Shown: positions 11,187 to 23,721 of the stretch, piece after piece
How the letters are laid out: each line of letters opens with the position of its first letter
Numbering within the stretch: position 1 is the stretch's first letter
DNA from: Crocodylus rhombifer
Lineage: Eukaryota > Chordata > Crocodylia > Crocodylidae
Assembly: GCA_038503035.1 (NCBI GenBank)
Contig: JAVSML010025176.1
Coordinates: forward strand, 333,001-397,000
Direction of reading: 5' to 3'
DNA: 64,000 nt
The notes under the pieces: model-generated
What the model was told of the DNA's origin: nothing
Database searches by the model: none
The model's input: the letters and a program-made list of their open reading frames with translations, nothing else
Program-made: the position numbers and the translations under genes

Positions 11187-13651
11187 CGACCCATTTCACA
11201 CACCCATAGCGAGGAAGAGGGATGCTAGAGCAGGGAACTGAATGAGGGGTGTGACTAGAGTATTCTTATCTCCCTGTTTTTCTGCAAATCTCTCGTGAAG
11301 GGAGTGTGTAAATCAGCACAGAGGAAAAATCCCTAAGACAGTGTCACCACCTAATACTTCCTCCAGTAGAGTAGATATAAAGCACTTCAACCCCTGCCCC
11401 AGCACAGTCTGTCACAAAGTGGAGTGCTCTCCAGGGGGTGGTTTGCATGGGATCGTTGCAGGCTTGTCCTCTGAAGCCAACCTAGCAAGGCTTCAAAGGC
11501 CAGTGGGGAGCCCAGGCTTCTGCCCACTCTGAGACTACAGCCTTTTGGCCTCCCATATTCCCTGTTTTCCTGTTGCCCTGACACCTGGGATGAGCATGCA
11601 GGTCCTGGAGAGGTCCACTCCCATCTCTTGCTGGGGAGACAAGCAGTGCAGCAGACAATCTCCTCCGTAAAGGTATTTTCTGGGGCAAAGGCCAACCAGC
11701 CAGCAATTCTCTGCCCCACTCCAGAGGGGCCAGAGGGGGTCAGAGGAACAGGAAAGCTTCTCCTCTGTCCCCAGTCCAACCCACACAGCTCAGAGCACAC
11801 CACAAATACTCAGCTGTTCCCTTCATACTTTCCAGGCTTCAGCCACAAAACTCCTGAGATGCTCATTCCCCTTAGTTTTCAGACTCTCCTCAGACTCTTC
11901 CCCCCCAGGAGCTGACACCAAGTTTGTTCACAGGTCCCTCTCCATTGTTATACTCATCTCATCCAGCTTCCCTCTCTCCTACATGTCCATCTCACCTTTG
12001 TTGATGTATCAACTAAGCTATTTAAGTCTCTGTGGATGCTAGAGGTCTATCTTACCTTGTCTCACAGGTAGGCAGATCTCTTGCTTCACTGTTCTTTAAC
12101 CCAATCTTTTCCTCCTTGTATAACTTAGTCATGAGAAAGTATCTGACAAGGTAAGCTGTTGCTTGTGAAAACGTATACATTTCTGAATAGTTTATAAGGT
12201 GCCACTCCACCCTGCCTTCTGCCAACCCAGAGACAATTCATCTTGAATTATGGAGCTAGTCAAACATCACCCTTAAAGAGGGGGAGCAGATTGCAAGCTT
12301 CCCTTCCATGCTAGGGAGGTAGGAGCAAGATTAGGCTTATTCAAAATGGTGGCTAATTGCCATAATTCATCCCTGAGGAAACAGAATCCAAAATCCATGA
12401 GTGAAATCCTGATTCTGCTTATGTCACTAGGAATTTGTGCTACTTATTTCAGTAAGTCCAAGATTCCTCCCCACACAGGTAAACTAAAGACAGCTCCAAT
12501 GTTTTCCAGTCCTAAGACAACATTTGATGAAGTAAACCCTCTGCTTCCAAAAACTTATGCTATACATCTTTGAGTTCCTCTGTCTATAACATGCAAACCC
12601 AACCTGCCATCTTCCAGTCCTAAAACACTAGTCTTGTGACAAGATCCATACAAGCACATGATGTAGATTTCATTGTGGGATCTGCAGCTAAGATGTTTAT
12701 AAGTTGGTCGGTGACTGAGAAATACCATGTTCTCGACTCTATTCCTTCACCTACAGAAAGTACACTTAAAAAACGCTAGCAGTGCAATTCAAACCAAAGC
12801 CCTAAATGTGTTTGCCCCATTTCTGTTTGAAATGATACCAGGTACAATTGATGCAATTTTGTTTTGTGGTTTAAGTGGGACTGACATTTCCTGTATTTCC
12901 CTTTATATTTATGTGCAAATGTTGAGCTGTATCACAAAAATTCACACATGCCATTTATAGTAGGTGAGATTATTTGGGCACTTTATTCAAAAGGCATGGA
13001 ATATATCCTTTCTCCTCCCTGTTGTGTAGAGAAAGGTGATCAATCAAAAAGGTGTTCAGAGTCAGACAAAATGGACATATCGTGCTTCAGTGTTCAAATT
13101 ATGTGTATTCTTTAAAAAACTGAATGCAGGATAATGATTTGCCACACGGCTATGCTACAGGTAAGTTCAGAGGCTGTCATTGTCAGTATGCTGATTGATG
13201 TAAAGCTTTCAGTCTCTCGGGGAAGAGCACAGCACTTCCTACTGCTTGATCCATAAAGCAGCATTTACTGCAGCCCACCTTCCTGGTCTGCACTGCATAA
13301 TACATTGCTGGATTATGGAGTTGGGGAATTAAAAGGAAAAGAAAAGAATGGATGGAAAAAGCCATGACCTCTCCTCCACAGGTGGAATGGCTGAGTCCCT
13401 GCTTCAGGTTGTTGGAAGTAAAAACTAATTGCTGTCCTAATACCCACTAGCCATTTGCACCTATGTATTACCCACTTCTGGCTGATCACCCAACCTGAAA
13501 ATTAATTGAAAAACTTTTCATTTAATGTTTGCATCCTGAGATCACTGGCTGAGACTGGAAGCATTCAGTATCATAGCTACAGAATAAAAAGGGAAAATAG
13601 ACTCATGTAAAGGAGCACAAGTGAAAGGCAAGGAATGAGAAGAAAAAAAAA
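11187..13651. other. Intergenic, GC-richer block then unique-looking DNA
   Basis: 11390-12070 is pyrimidine-rich and GC-richer than its surroundings. It may be an old LTR or other repeat, but I see no matched ends. A shared repeat fragment lies at 12140-12232 (listed separately). No gene supported. Confidence 0.45.
12140..12232 (-). repeat. Interspersed repeat fragment, copy 1
   Basis: Its reverse complement matches 41005-41120 along most of its length: GGCAGAAGGCAGGGT, then TGGCACCTTAT, then a CAGCTTAC end. It also matches part of 28628-28692. All three therefore come from one family, with this copy in the opposite orientation to the other two. Family not named. Confidence 0.65.
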
Positions 13652-13661
13652 NNNNNNNNNN
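13652..13661. other. Assembly gap (10 N)
   Basis: A run of ten N between an A-run and CCCCCAGTG. The round number suggests a placeholder of unknown true length. Confidence 0.98.
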
Positions 13662-15702
13662 CCCCCAGTGCTCCCTGGTCAGCCAGGGACAGAGACAGCA
13701 GCAATCAGGGGATAGAATGAATGCTCCCGAACATTTGGTTCAGGCATAAGAATACATCTGGCCTGACCAAGAAGCTACTATAGTACCCCTCATCCTTATC
13801 TTAAGCAGCATGACTTTGTCATAACGATTACAGTGTGTATGCAGATAATCCCACATTTTCTTTTACACCTGCAGTTTCCCCAAATTATACTACAGTGCAC
13901 AGGGATGAAATTGAATCTCCTTCAGAAAAACACTAAAAAGTGCTTCCTCAAAATGGCCTATAATTTATCCATGATTTTAAAGCATTGTTAAAAAGCAGAT
14001 ATTTTGTTTTCAATATTACCAGGAAAAGATTAATCTCTGAACCCGTTTTTGTAGTTTTCCTTGTTTTGTATTATTATCTAAAAATATTGGAACATGTTTA
14101 CCTGTACAGAAAAAGAAAAGTAATATTTATCATGATGACTCATATTTACCGATAATTGCAGATCCATATTTGCCAATTCCCTCAAAATACTCTGTACCTA
14201 GCACAGGAATAGGCAACCTTTCTGACTGCAGCCAGAATGACACACCTTAGGTCAAGAGCAGGCAGGCAGGTGCTAGGACTTTGTCTCCACCACAGATCAT
14301 CTCAATGGGTATAAGGGGAGAGCACCCACAGCCAAAGCACCTGCTGCCCAATGCTGCTGAAGCCCCATCTTTGTGGGCAAGATTCAGCCCATGATCCATA
14401 GGTTGGCCCCTGATTTAGCAAACCACAACTAAATATACAAGCTCCAGGTTCACTACACACTTGAAGAACTCAACTCCAATAATACAAACTCTACCTAGAA
14501 GCATGTATACAAAGCCTCACATGTAAATAGCCTTGCCCTACAAACCATTCCATATGCATATAATTGGCATTTGCTTGTACTGTTACTGTTTCCTGAATGT
14601 TTATATAAAATTACTTTTTTCTACACATTACTGCAACTTAACAGATGCTTCCTGTTGTTCCCTTGGAAGTGGCAGAGTGAGTTCTTTGAATTCTTCATTT
14701 GGAATGGGCTTGGAAAAGCAAAAAAATATATATTACTTGAATACTTGACATATGAGCAATTACCGAGCTCTCTCAACATAGCATAGCAACTCACTGTTTC
14801 TATCAGGATGCACCCCTGCAATTGATAGGTAATGACTTTATTATTCTTAAATATTTTCTGATATTTTAAAGTCTTCAGCCATTTTGTTCGCTGAGGTTAG
14901 AAAATGTTGGCAGTTGAAATGAAGAGTTCCAATTGCAGAGATTTTAAATTCAAACATTTAACAAATTGATTTTGCTTAGTTTTTCTAAAATAATTCCTTT
15001 AGGAAATTGAGTGCTATGTTGCTAATTTTATCTTGATTCACTGTAAAGTACTCCGGGATACTAGCACAAAGGGCACTGTAAAAATTGCATCGTACTCTAT
15101 TACATTTGAATAGGATGAATTATGGTACAGTTTAAAACTTAACTCTGAATTTCCAGGTTTTAGTTGTTACAAGCCTTCTAATCTTAAAAGATTCTTGTGA
15201 GTGAATTTCGTATTTAGGTTTTCTTTTTCTTTTAAATGTATATTTCTATAATAGCTTAGTATAAAAACTTGGAAGCATAAAATGTTCATTTATAGATCTA
15301 TATTTATGAGTTTTAAAAAAACTGTTTATGCTTAGCAAATGATATAATTGTATTGAGAAACTGCACAGAGTACTTTTCAGTTATTCAAGGCTGTACAAAA
15401 TGAGTTTTAAAATGCTTATTTCATTTATTTGACCACACTGATTATTTGAGATAATTTCAGTTTTCATGCAATGAATCATACAGCAGTTCCCTAGGTAGAT
15501 TACATTACAATAGGATCTTCCTCTCCCCTCCCCACCTTTCCCCCTGCAATTGTATAGATATGCTCCCCACCTGTAAGCCTGTGCATGGAAAGCCAGTCAC
15601 ATATTAAAATCCGTCTAAGTACTATGTTGATAGCACAGTATCCACTTCAAAATGAAAGAAGTTGCTCAACTTGTTTTTCATCCAAAGGTTTTACCTCCCA
15701 GT
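13662..15702. other. Intergenic, no gene seen
   Basis: Apart from the hAT-like element at 14204-14412, this holds AT-rich DNA. 15050-15086 resembles an old repeat tail (a GGGATACTAGCACAAAGG motif). Frames at 14533-14821 on both strands are unsupported. Confidence 0.5.
14204..14412. mobile_element. hAT-like miniature element
   Basis: Left end CAGGAATAGGCAACCT and right end AGGTTGGCCCCTG are inverted relatives of the common hAT CAGGGGTCGGCAACCT terminus. Flanking 8-bp repeats are ACCTAGCA (14196-14203) and ATTTAGCA (14413-14420), 6 of 8 identical. 209 bp, non-autonomous. Confidence 0.72.
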
Positions 15703-15991
15703 GACTGTGTCCGCACATCACCATACGATGATGTTGCTATGGCGCTGTGCTTCAGTAATTCCAAAGCGAAGTACTAAAGCACGGTGCAGTAACTACCTAT
15801 ACTGTGCAGTGAGCAGAGTGCGCGGTTAGATTTTGTGACTATTTCGTCATAGCTTAATGCTAAAACAGGAGAGCACACTGCTATGGCGAAGTAGCTACCA
15901 ATCACGTGTAGACTCATGCGTTTACTACATTGCCATAGTGTGCCATACAGTGGCATAGCATGTCGTTATGGCAATGTAGGGTAACACGTAG
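15703..15991. mobile_element. CpG-rich miniature inverted-repeat element
   Basis: A block unusually rich in CpG for this window. Its right end, ACACGTAGGCATGCCCAG, is the inverse of the TGGGCATGTCTACA-type terminus shared by elements at 17433 and elsewhere. The left end (ACTGTGTCCGCACATC) is a weaker match. Internally it repeats TATGGC and GCCATA motifs in both orientations. Confidence 0.45.
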
Positions 15992-16001
15992 GCATGCCCA
16001 G

Positions 16002-16383
16002 TGGGCACATCTACATGTGCACATTTACTGCACAGTAATTTAGGTTACTGCACAGTAATGGTACGGATGTATATCTACATGCTCACACCCATACTGCACA
16101 GTAACAATGGCAACTTATGCTGACTTGAGTGTAAATTTGATACCTGCATCATACAGGTATCAAATTTACACCCATTTAGTTACTGCACAGTAACATACAT
16201 GTGAATGCCTTGTTGCACAGTAACGCTGTGTGTGTCGACTGACTTGTGACTAACTTTAGTCCCAAGTCAGTCCACACACAGCATTACTGCATTTTAATGG
16301 TTGCACATGTAGATGCCAGCCTAAAAACCACTTACTGTGCAGCAAGTTACTGCATAGTAAATGTATGTGTAGATGCATCCAGT
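16002..16383. mobile_element. Palindrome-rich miniature inverted-repeat element
   Basis: Ends TGGGCACATCTACATGTGCA and (inverse) TGGATGCATCTACACATACA agree at about 14 of 20 positions. Inside are about seven versions of the near-palindrome TTACTGCACAGTAA in both orientations. There are also two strong stem-loops: an 18-bp perfect stem (16129-16146 with 16154-16171, 7-nt loop) and a second of about 20 bp (16225-16246 with 16263-16282, two unpaired bases). Sub-terminal repeats of this kind are typical of transposase-binding regions. Confidence 0.7.
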
Positions 16384-17432
16384 ATGTCCTAATGGTCTCC
16401 AAACAGTACAGTTAAACAAACAAGAAACCACTCTGCTATATCTCTTTAGATAATTTAAATAGGATTAGGGACAAATAGTTACTATGGACTAAAAAGTTTG
16501 TTCCTGAAGCAGAAAAGTCAGAATTTGAGAACATTCATATACTTTCATATATAAATATTTTTTCCATAAGTATCCCATAAAAAGGTAATGCATAAGGCAA
16601 GCAAATACAAGAGATTGAAAAGAATTTGAGGCTTATTTTTTCCAGTGATTTGTCTCACTTTCATATTTAATCTTTAATTTATTCCAAGTTATTACTACAC
16701 ATACCAAGTTTCACTTTTAAAGTGATAAGAAAAACTATTAGAATATTAGGACTTTAGAGGGGAAAAGGCAGTTAGAAAAGGTAAACATTAGCTTTGGAAG
16801 AATAAATGGAACATTCCCTAACAGCTTGGGCAACACCAGTGGAAAATATTCCTTACTCACTGGGTTTTTTCCTTCTCCTTAACAAAGGATAATTGTGAAG
16901 GGATAAATTTGTGTAGCAAAAACAAGTTGAAGTGAACTTTACACAACATTTAATAGATATACCACCAACATGTACTCAAACTTCACTAGATCAGCGGAGA
17001 GCCAGATCGATAGAATGTATGTTATCGCTAACATCAAAAAGAATAGATCTATCACAGAAAATCCCATACTATTTAAAAATTTAAAGCATTATCTCTAGCA
17101 TTCTTATTCAAAGCCTTTCTGAGCAATTGTGTTTGCTTGAGTGTTTCTTTTTCAGTAGAAAGTTTTGGACTAATTCTGCAAGCTTTACTCACATGGTCGA
17201 AGCACTATGTGGATTTTTTTATTTCCATGTGTACATGGATTTCTGTAATTCCATGCTTGAAAACAGAGTAAGATTAAAATAAGACATCTATGCTCTTAAA
17301 TGGAAATAAAATTGTAATCAACCCATCACAAAACACCAGAGAACAAAACCAAAGAAGAGATATAAGTCCTACATAAGTGCTGATGTCTAGATTTATTAGA
17401 CTCCTCAAAGCAACATATCTAACTCATATTGG

Positions 17433-17814
17433 GCATGTCTACACATGCAATTAATGCGCACAAATAAACTCTGGCTTATTGCTCCCGAAGATATGCATGC
17501 GCAGCATGTGAAGCCCAGTCAGAGCAGCCGAGGTTGGAGGGACCCCAGGGGGTTAGCCTGCTCCAACCAGGCTCCACATGCTGTGGAGGGGCTGACTAAG
17601 GCACACGGGTACTTCAGCTCAGGGCTAGCTGACAGGCAGCCCCCACGCTGAAGCATCTTATGTCCCAGCCAGTCAGGGCAGCATCTACATATGCACTGCT
17701 GTGGATTAGAAAACTCCACAGTAGGTAAGGACAAGTTTTAGCCTTCTGCAGAGGTATTTGCTGAGGTGTTAATTAGTCAACTGAGCAGTAAACATTTTAT
17801 GTAGATGCATCCAC
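17433..17814. mobile_element. Miniature inverted-repeat element, TGGGCATGTCTACA family
   Basis: Starts with TGGGCATGTCTACACATGCA and ends with TGTAGATGCATCCA, the same pair of termini as the 16002-16383 element. The interior is GC-richer and not related by eye. Non-coding; the frames within it are shadows. Confidence 0.6.
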
Positions 17815-18559
17815 CATTTATCTAACCAAGTTTCCTGAACCTGATGCAAGGTTAATTGAAATCAATAGGAAGATTTCCTTTGGTTTTAGTGTGTTTTGGA
17901 TCTGCTCCTCTGTGTGTTTCAATGCATCCATCATTCTAATATCTTGGTGCCATCAAAATAAATTTTAAAAAAATTCTGCCCTCAGATGGGACAAGGAGCT
18001 CCTATTTTTTCCTCATTTAAGCCTTAAGTTTGAAATTTTGGTAGTCTTCTCTTCCTAGTTTTTAGTTTTGCTACAATTTTGTGACAGGGAAAGAGAGCTT
18101 GGGGTTTTATTATCATTATTATTCCTTTATCCAGGCCAAAGTATAATAGGCACTTTACAGGCAAAAAAAGTGTCCAGAAGACTAACTGTGTATAATGGGA
18201 CTTTATGTGGCCTCCACAGAGCTGCTTGGAGGATGAAGCCCTGAACAACAAAGGTGAGAACACTGAGCAATAAAGGTAGAATAGGCATAAAGAACGTTAC
18301 AGTAGTAAAGGGCATGTAGGTATGTTATAATCACATTGTGATGTTTTTACAAGTTCATCAGTACTGACAGATGAAGGAGGACAGACCATATGAGGGATAT
18401 AAAAAACTGTAAATCCGTAACAACTGTGTTAAAGCACTAGAGTTAATTAACATATGTGATATGTTCTACTACTTTAACTGCAAAATAGTCTGATTAATCT
18501 AAATTAAGTTAATCTAATAAATTAATTGTTTCCAGTAGTGAAATTTGCAGTAGGTTAAA

Positions 18560-18588
18560 AGAGAAAGAGAGAGAGAGAAAGAGAGAGA
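18560..18588. repeat. GA-rich microsatellite
   Basis: Imperfect (GA)n with occasional AAA interruptions. Confidence 0.9.
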
Positions 18589-18904
18589 TTCCTCATTTCT
18601 TTTAAGCTGTATAATTGCTATACATTTTTTATCTAATAAGAGTTTATACTTAAAAGTTCTGTGGGGATTTTTCCTTTCTCCTGCAAAAGTTTTGGGGAAA
18701 TAATCATTTTTTTTTTCAGTGAAAGGTCAACACTCTCTTCTGGAAGTAAACACTTTCCAAAAATAAAGGTTTAATAAGCTCCCTGATTTTCCATCAAAGC
18801 CCTCATTTTGCTGGAAATTTTAAACTAGCCTCACTTATGTAATTTTTTTTCTTATGAAAAACAATAATAGTTCCAATAAGATCATTTCTGTTGTCTGGGT
18901 TTTA

Positions 18905-18911
18905 GTGTGTG

Positions 18912-18942
<31 letters not shown>
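18905..18942. repeat. GT microsatellite
   Basis: (GT)n with one GCAT interruption near the start. It explains the cysteine/valine run in the overlapping plus-strand frame. Confidence 0.95.
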
Positions 18943-21548
18943 TCTAATTAGGGATGAAGTTCCACTCACATTTGACACTCCAGAGTGGAACACAACAAAT
19001 GCCATTAGACTTTTATCTTGTTATGGGTTGGCTGCAGAGTGGGTACTGCTACAAATACATGAAATGAACAAACATTTAATTAGAGCTAATCAGAAAATGA
19101 GGCTTTTTCCCATAGAAATTTTCAACTTTGGGGCAAATTATCAAATGCTTAAGTATCTTGATTTGGAAATTTTGCCATGGTGCCTCCTGAGAATTGTGGC
19201 TCAAGTGCTTTGAATTACTATTCTCTTCAAGAGGCCAGGCCACCTGGCCAGAATCTCTCTCCATTTGAAAGGAGGCAGTTGCCTCAAGCAGAGTTGGGGT
19301 GAATCAGCCTGTCAGCTCCTGGCCAAGAGGGTCTGGGTACTGAAGGTGCTGTTACAGGTTACCTTTAAATGATTCTAAATCTGCGGAATGTCAGGCCATC
19401 TTGAAGTTAAAACAGTTTCAGAGTAGCCAGAGGTTAAGGCCAAATGCCATCTCAGTGTGACTTGCCACTAGAAGGCCTGGCAAGCAAGGACTTGAACAAG
19501 AGCTAGGACTGTATTCCTCCTCTGGTGTGGGAGAAGAAGAAGGGCAGCATGGAGCTCAGAGGAAGAGAAACGAGCATGGGGGCTGTGGCTTCCCTTCCTC
19601 CTCAGTGGCAGGAGCCAGCCAGAGCTGCAGGTAGAAGGGTACTTATGGAGAGGTGCTCAGAGATTCCCAGTGGGCGTCTCTCTGAAAATGGGGATAGGTA
19701 AGCAGATGCTCCAAGGGCTTGCGGATCCCTCAAGCCCCCAGAGCACCTGAGCAGGGTGGCTGGGAAGTGCAAGCAGTTCAAGCAATTAAACAGCAGAGTC
19801 TATTACTACCTTTTGTCATGCTACTGCCTTTCTTTGACGTGGCATGACAAGGGTAGGAACATTCATTTGCTCACAATTTGTGTCACCATAACAATTTTTA
19901 TTGTGGCACAAATGAGACACAAGATGACATCTGTTTCCATTCTCAGAGACCAGACAAAGCCACAGTGGTCCAGAGCAAGCTTCCTCTCTGGAGGGCACTG
20001 TGACATGTGTGGACCCCACGGTGTACTATTGCCTTTTGCTAAGATTAGCACAGTTCGGTTTCCCAACCACCTGGTGGTCAATGTTCTTGAACGCTATGTC
20101 TCATAGGTTAAGTTACTATGAGCCCTTAGTTAAGCTGAGAAACCATTCTTGTTAGTCCTGTCTCTTCCTGTACCCAGGACATTAATGGTATGCCTCACAA
20201 CACTGTAGGCCCAGTCTAGCTAGGGCTGGCCTTACTATGGTTTGTCATGTAAGACAGTCTTACTGCCTCCTTTCCAGACCTGCTCTAAATTACTCACTGT
20301 CTCCTTCACCAATGACATTTCTGGACCTTGCTCACTTACACAGCAGACTTTCAGACTTGGCTTACTTGCACAGCTTACCTGAATCATCCCTGTTTCTCCC
20401 CTGGCAGTCAGGAATTCACCCCTGGCAGAGCTCCTACCTCTAGGCTGTCTCCTATCCAAGAGCCTAGCCCTTTGGCAGGACCTCTTATATACCCCAAGAA
20501 GCAGGCATTGCTTCTACTCTGCCTATAACTTTAAAGGTATGCAACCCACTTCTATGTAATAGGAGTAGGGGTCCCCTATTACAGGCACTCTGTTGCAATC
20601 ACAGAAGGGAGAGTCTGTCTTAGTAAGCTCAGCATAGAAAGGAGTTCAGGGACATGGGAGGAGTGAACTAAAACTCCCATGAAGCACCACACAACAATAC
20701 CAGAACTGAGGTATCTTCACTTTCAGACATTTGGCCCTTTCACAAAAATCAGTATTTCCTGTGATAATCAGCTACTTTGCAAGAAAAAATTGTTTAGCCG
20801 AAACCCAAATGCCCATTGAAAGAACAGTCTTATTTATAACAATACTTATTGCATTTTCATTATAAACTTACTATTCCTTTAGACCATACTATAATACAGC
20901 CATATATTCTTTTTTTTTAAATAAATATATTTTGCTGAGAAAAGCAAACACACCTTTTAAAAAAATGTATCCTAAAATATAATGAATATTGTGTCTTCAT
21001 TTTCATGGTATACATAATGTTGATTCTTGGATATCCTACTGATGTGATTGCAAGGTAGTCAGAATCTCAGTGACTTAGAAAGGAAAAAAAATAGAAAGAA
21101 AGAGTCTCCCTTTAGGTCATGGAAGCTGTACAAGAGCTTTTCACCATTCATTCATTACATGGAAGATGGGCTGCTGGCCTATGGTAGTGCTTGATATCAT
21201 TGGTATTCTCCTGTTCACATTCTGCACTGATAACATTATTCTCCAAGAAGTATTCCACTGACTGTGGACAGAGCCGGAACAGCAGCAGAAATATTAGTAT
21301 GCTGTCTAACTCAGTTACAGGAGGCTTTTAATCTGAGACAATTAGAGGATTTTATAAACACTGTGTCCAACTTTCCCTTTCATAATTTACTTTTGCATCT
21401 GGAATTTGTGTGATTGCCTAGATTTAATCTACATCCAGATCAAACAACTTAAAAAAATAGTGTTCTTGAATGGATGCAAGAATTAACTGCAAGATGAAAA
21501 TTTCTATTTAGCTGTAATAAAAGTAAAGCATATGCAATATGCCAGCCA

Positions 21549-21596
21549 ACATTCTTTATCCCTCCTTTGGAGAAACACCTGGAGGGATAAGAATGT
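21549..21596. other. Stem-loop in unique-looking DNA
   Basis: Arm 21549-21565 pairs with 21581-21596 with a single bulged T; the loop is 15 nt (21566-21580). It sits in AT-rich DNA with no recognised repeat. Could be a transposon relic, a structured RNA or chance. Confidence 0.6.
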
Positions 21597-22639
21597 AGAT
21601 AAGTTATCTTGACATACTCGCTGGCCTCTCTGCTTAGATTATGATGTTATTTTTTGGAGGTGTTGTCAGGAGTCCATTAGTTATTTTCCAACCAGTGGTT
21701 AAATGAAAAATGAATTTTGGTCATTTCTTTTTTCAATAACCCTACTCCCTTCTTCCACAATTTTGAATGAGATCACAACATGATCATCTTATTTCGAATG
21801 GGTCCTTTTGTCTCAGCATCCCTGTTCAGTTCAGTGGATACTTAACAGTGACATTGCCTATATTACTTTTGAAACAGATTGTAGTTCTAATTAATTTATA
21901 TTAAAATGACATCTGAGTATCAAGAAGAAAATATACAGTCCAATTCCATATCTCAGTTACAATATTATACATTTTCAGAGACTCTGTTAAAGTCAGTGGA
22001 GTTAGTCCAGAGTAAATAATATCAGTCCTACATTCCTAAAACCTCTGTGAAGCTGGAGGCTGAATATGCAGTTGCACTTTAAGGCATAGTACATTTAGGC
22101 ATTCATATTTGTCACAAAGGACAATCCAGACAATGGGCAGCAGAACACTGAGAAGTTTGAAGGAAGGGGCATGGTCAGGGTTTATGAAGACAAATGTATG
22201 GAGTAAACAGCTGCTAAAAACATTTTTCAATGCTTGAAATTATGTAATGATTTATTTAAGTATATTAAGGGGAAAAAAGAGCATGGGATCCATTTTGGAA
22301 TCAAAATTCAGAAGGAAAAGGTGCGACTGCTAAACATTTCAGCAACTACAATGGAAAGGGGAAAAGATTGATAGGGAACACTATTTCTTAAATGTATTTT
22401 TTATCCATTTCCTTTTAAAATAGACCTTTTTGATTCAATCAAATTATAAAGCCAAGCATGCTTCCAGATTAGTTGTTCAGGTACCTATAAAACACCAGCA
22501 GTTTTATGAGGAAGAACTTGGGCATGTAATATAACAAACTTGTTGTTAATAAAATGCCAATTTATTCAAATTTCCAATTTTCAAATCCCCAGGAGTCCTA
22601 ATCCTGGCACAATACTGTATGCCTAATTTGCATATCAAT

Positions 22640-22670
<31 letters not shown>
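22640..22670. repeat. CA/CG alternating microsatellite
   Basis: (CA)n passing directly into (CG)n: about 30 bases of strict purine-pyrimidine alternation. Confidence 0.95.
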
Positions 22671-22744
22671 CCCTTGTATATCCATACAAATGAACAATGT
22701 AGATATCTACATTACCATTTGTATGTGCAAATACCAATATGTAG

Positions 22745-23721
22745 CAGGCCTGTGCAACTAGGGAAGCATTCGATTCGGATTCAGCTAATTCAGAGGAGAG
22801 CGATTCGATTTGGAGATTTGGATCACTGTCCCAAATCAATTTGGATAAATTGACTTTGGAAGATTTGGCGCTGATTTAGAGAGACTCGGTGATTTGGCCA
22901 TAATCTATAATGGGGAATCACAGAAATAACTATAACTTTGTCATTTTTTTGGCAGATTTGGATGAAAACAGCAGGAATGGTAGCACCTTCTGTGGGCATG
23001 AAGCCTGCCAAGTTACATGGAGATAAATGTGGGGGTTTCTAGGAAACTGTACCTCAAACTGTTCAAAGCAAAACTTATAACATGTGTGACTGTGTGTGTA
23101 TTAAAGTGCAGTGGGATGAAAACAGCAGACATGGTAGCCTTTTTAAAAAGTGTGGGGAAAAAATAACAAAAACAAATAAGAGGTTTTTGGGGGACGAATC
23201 AGTTGAAAGAAATGAATTGGATAGGGATAAGTAGAGGGATTCTAGGCAAAGGTAGTTAGTAAGCTGTATCCAATCCTTTCCAAGAAGAGAGACTAGCGGG
23301 AAACTGACTAGGAAGCCAAGCCAGCCCAGTAATACCTTTCAGATGCTGTTGCTCAGGAAGAAACAGCTCACGAAAGGGACAGAAAGGCTGCAGACAGAGG
23401 CTTAAATGCTATTTCTACGTCCCTCTCTGAGACCACTGTGATTGGAAGGGGACTCAGGGAAAGATCAGTCACTGGCTAGCTAGCTACAGATGTCAGTCTT
23501 TCTCCCACCCCCTTCCCCCTCCTTCTTAGTTTCTGTTCCCCTGCAAGACTGCCTTCCAAATCGCCGAATCTCCGAATCTTCTCCAAATCAATTCAGAGGC
23601 TCTGAATTGATTTGGAGGGGGTTTTTGTCTCCTGATTTGATTCAGATTCAGTGATTTGGCCTCCAAATTGGACCAAATCTTCTCCGAATCGAATCAGTGA
23701 CTGAAGCTTTGCACACTCCTA
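22745..23721. mobile_element. hAT-like non-autonomous transposon, 977 bp, with target-site duplication
   Basis: The left end CAGGCCTGTGCAA and the right end (inverse) TAGGAGTGTGCAAAGC form hAT-style inverted termini, followed by long CCAAATC / GATTTGG-rich inner repeats. Flanks are ATATGTAG (22737-22744) and ATAAGTAG (23722-23729): 8 bp, one mismatch, as hAT insertion makes. No transposase frame is present, so it must have been moved in trans. The relatives at 10587-11186 and 32440-33278 share the terminal sequence but have a different, GC-rich core. This is the best-delimited DNA transposon in the window. Confidence 0.82.

Larger units (their letters stand above)
17815..22639. other. Intergenic with microsatellites, no gene seen
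   Basis: Contains GA- and GT-microsatellites (listed), a GC-richer stretch at 19200-20720 that could hold an old LTR or other repeat, and a stem-loop at 21549-21596. A weak fragment of an old CAGTGGAG-type palindromic repeat is visible near 21980-22030. None of the frames, including 19756-20106, shows a domain. Confidence 0.45.

Noticed and set aside
10685..11228. Several overlapping 100-160-codon frames on both strands
   Set aside because: All arise from the GC-rich core of a transposon also present at 32440-33278; frames are not shared between the two copies.
19200..20720. Possible solo LTR (TATATA near 20490, GC-richer block)
   Set aside because: I could not find matched TG...CA ends or a target duplication.
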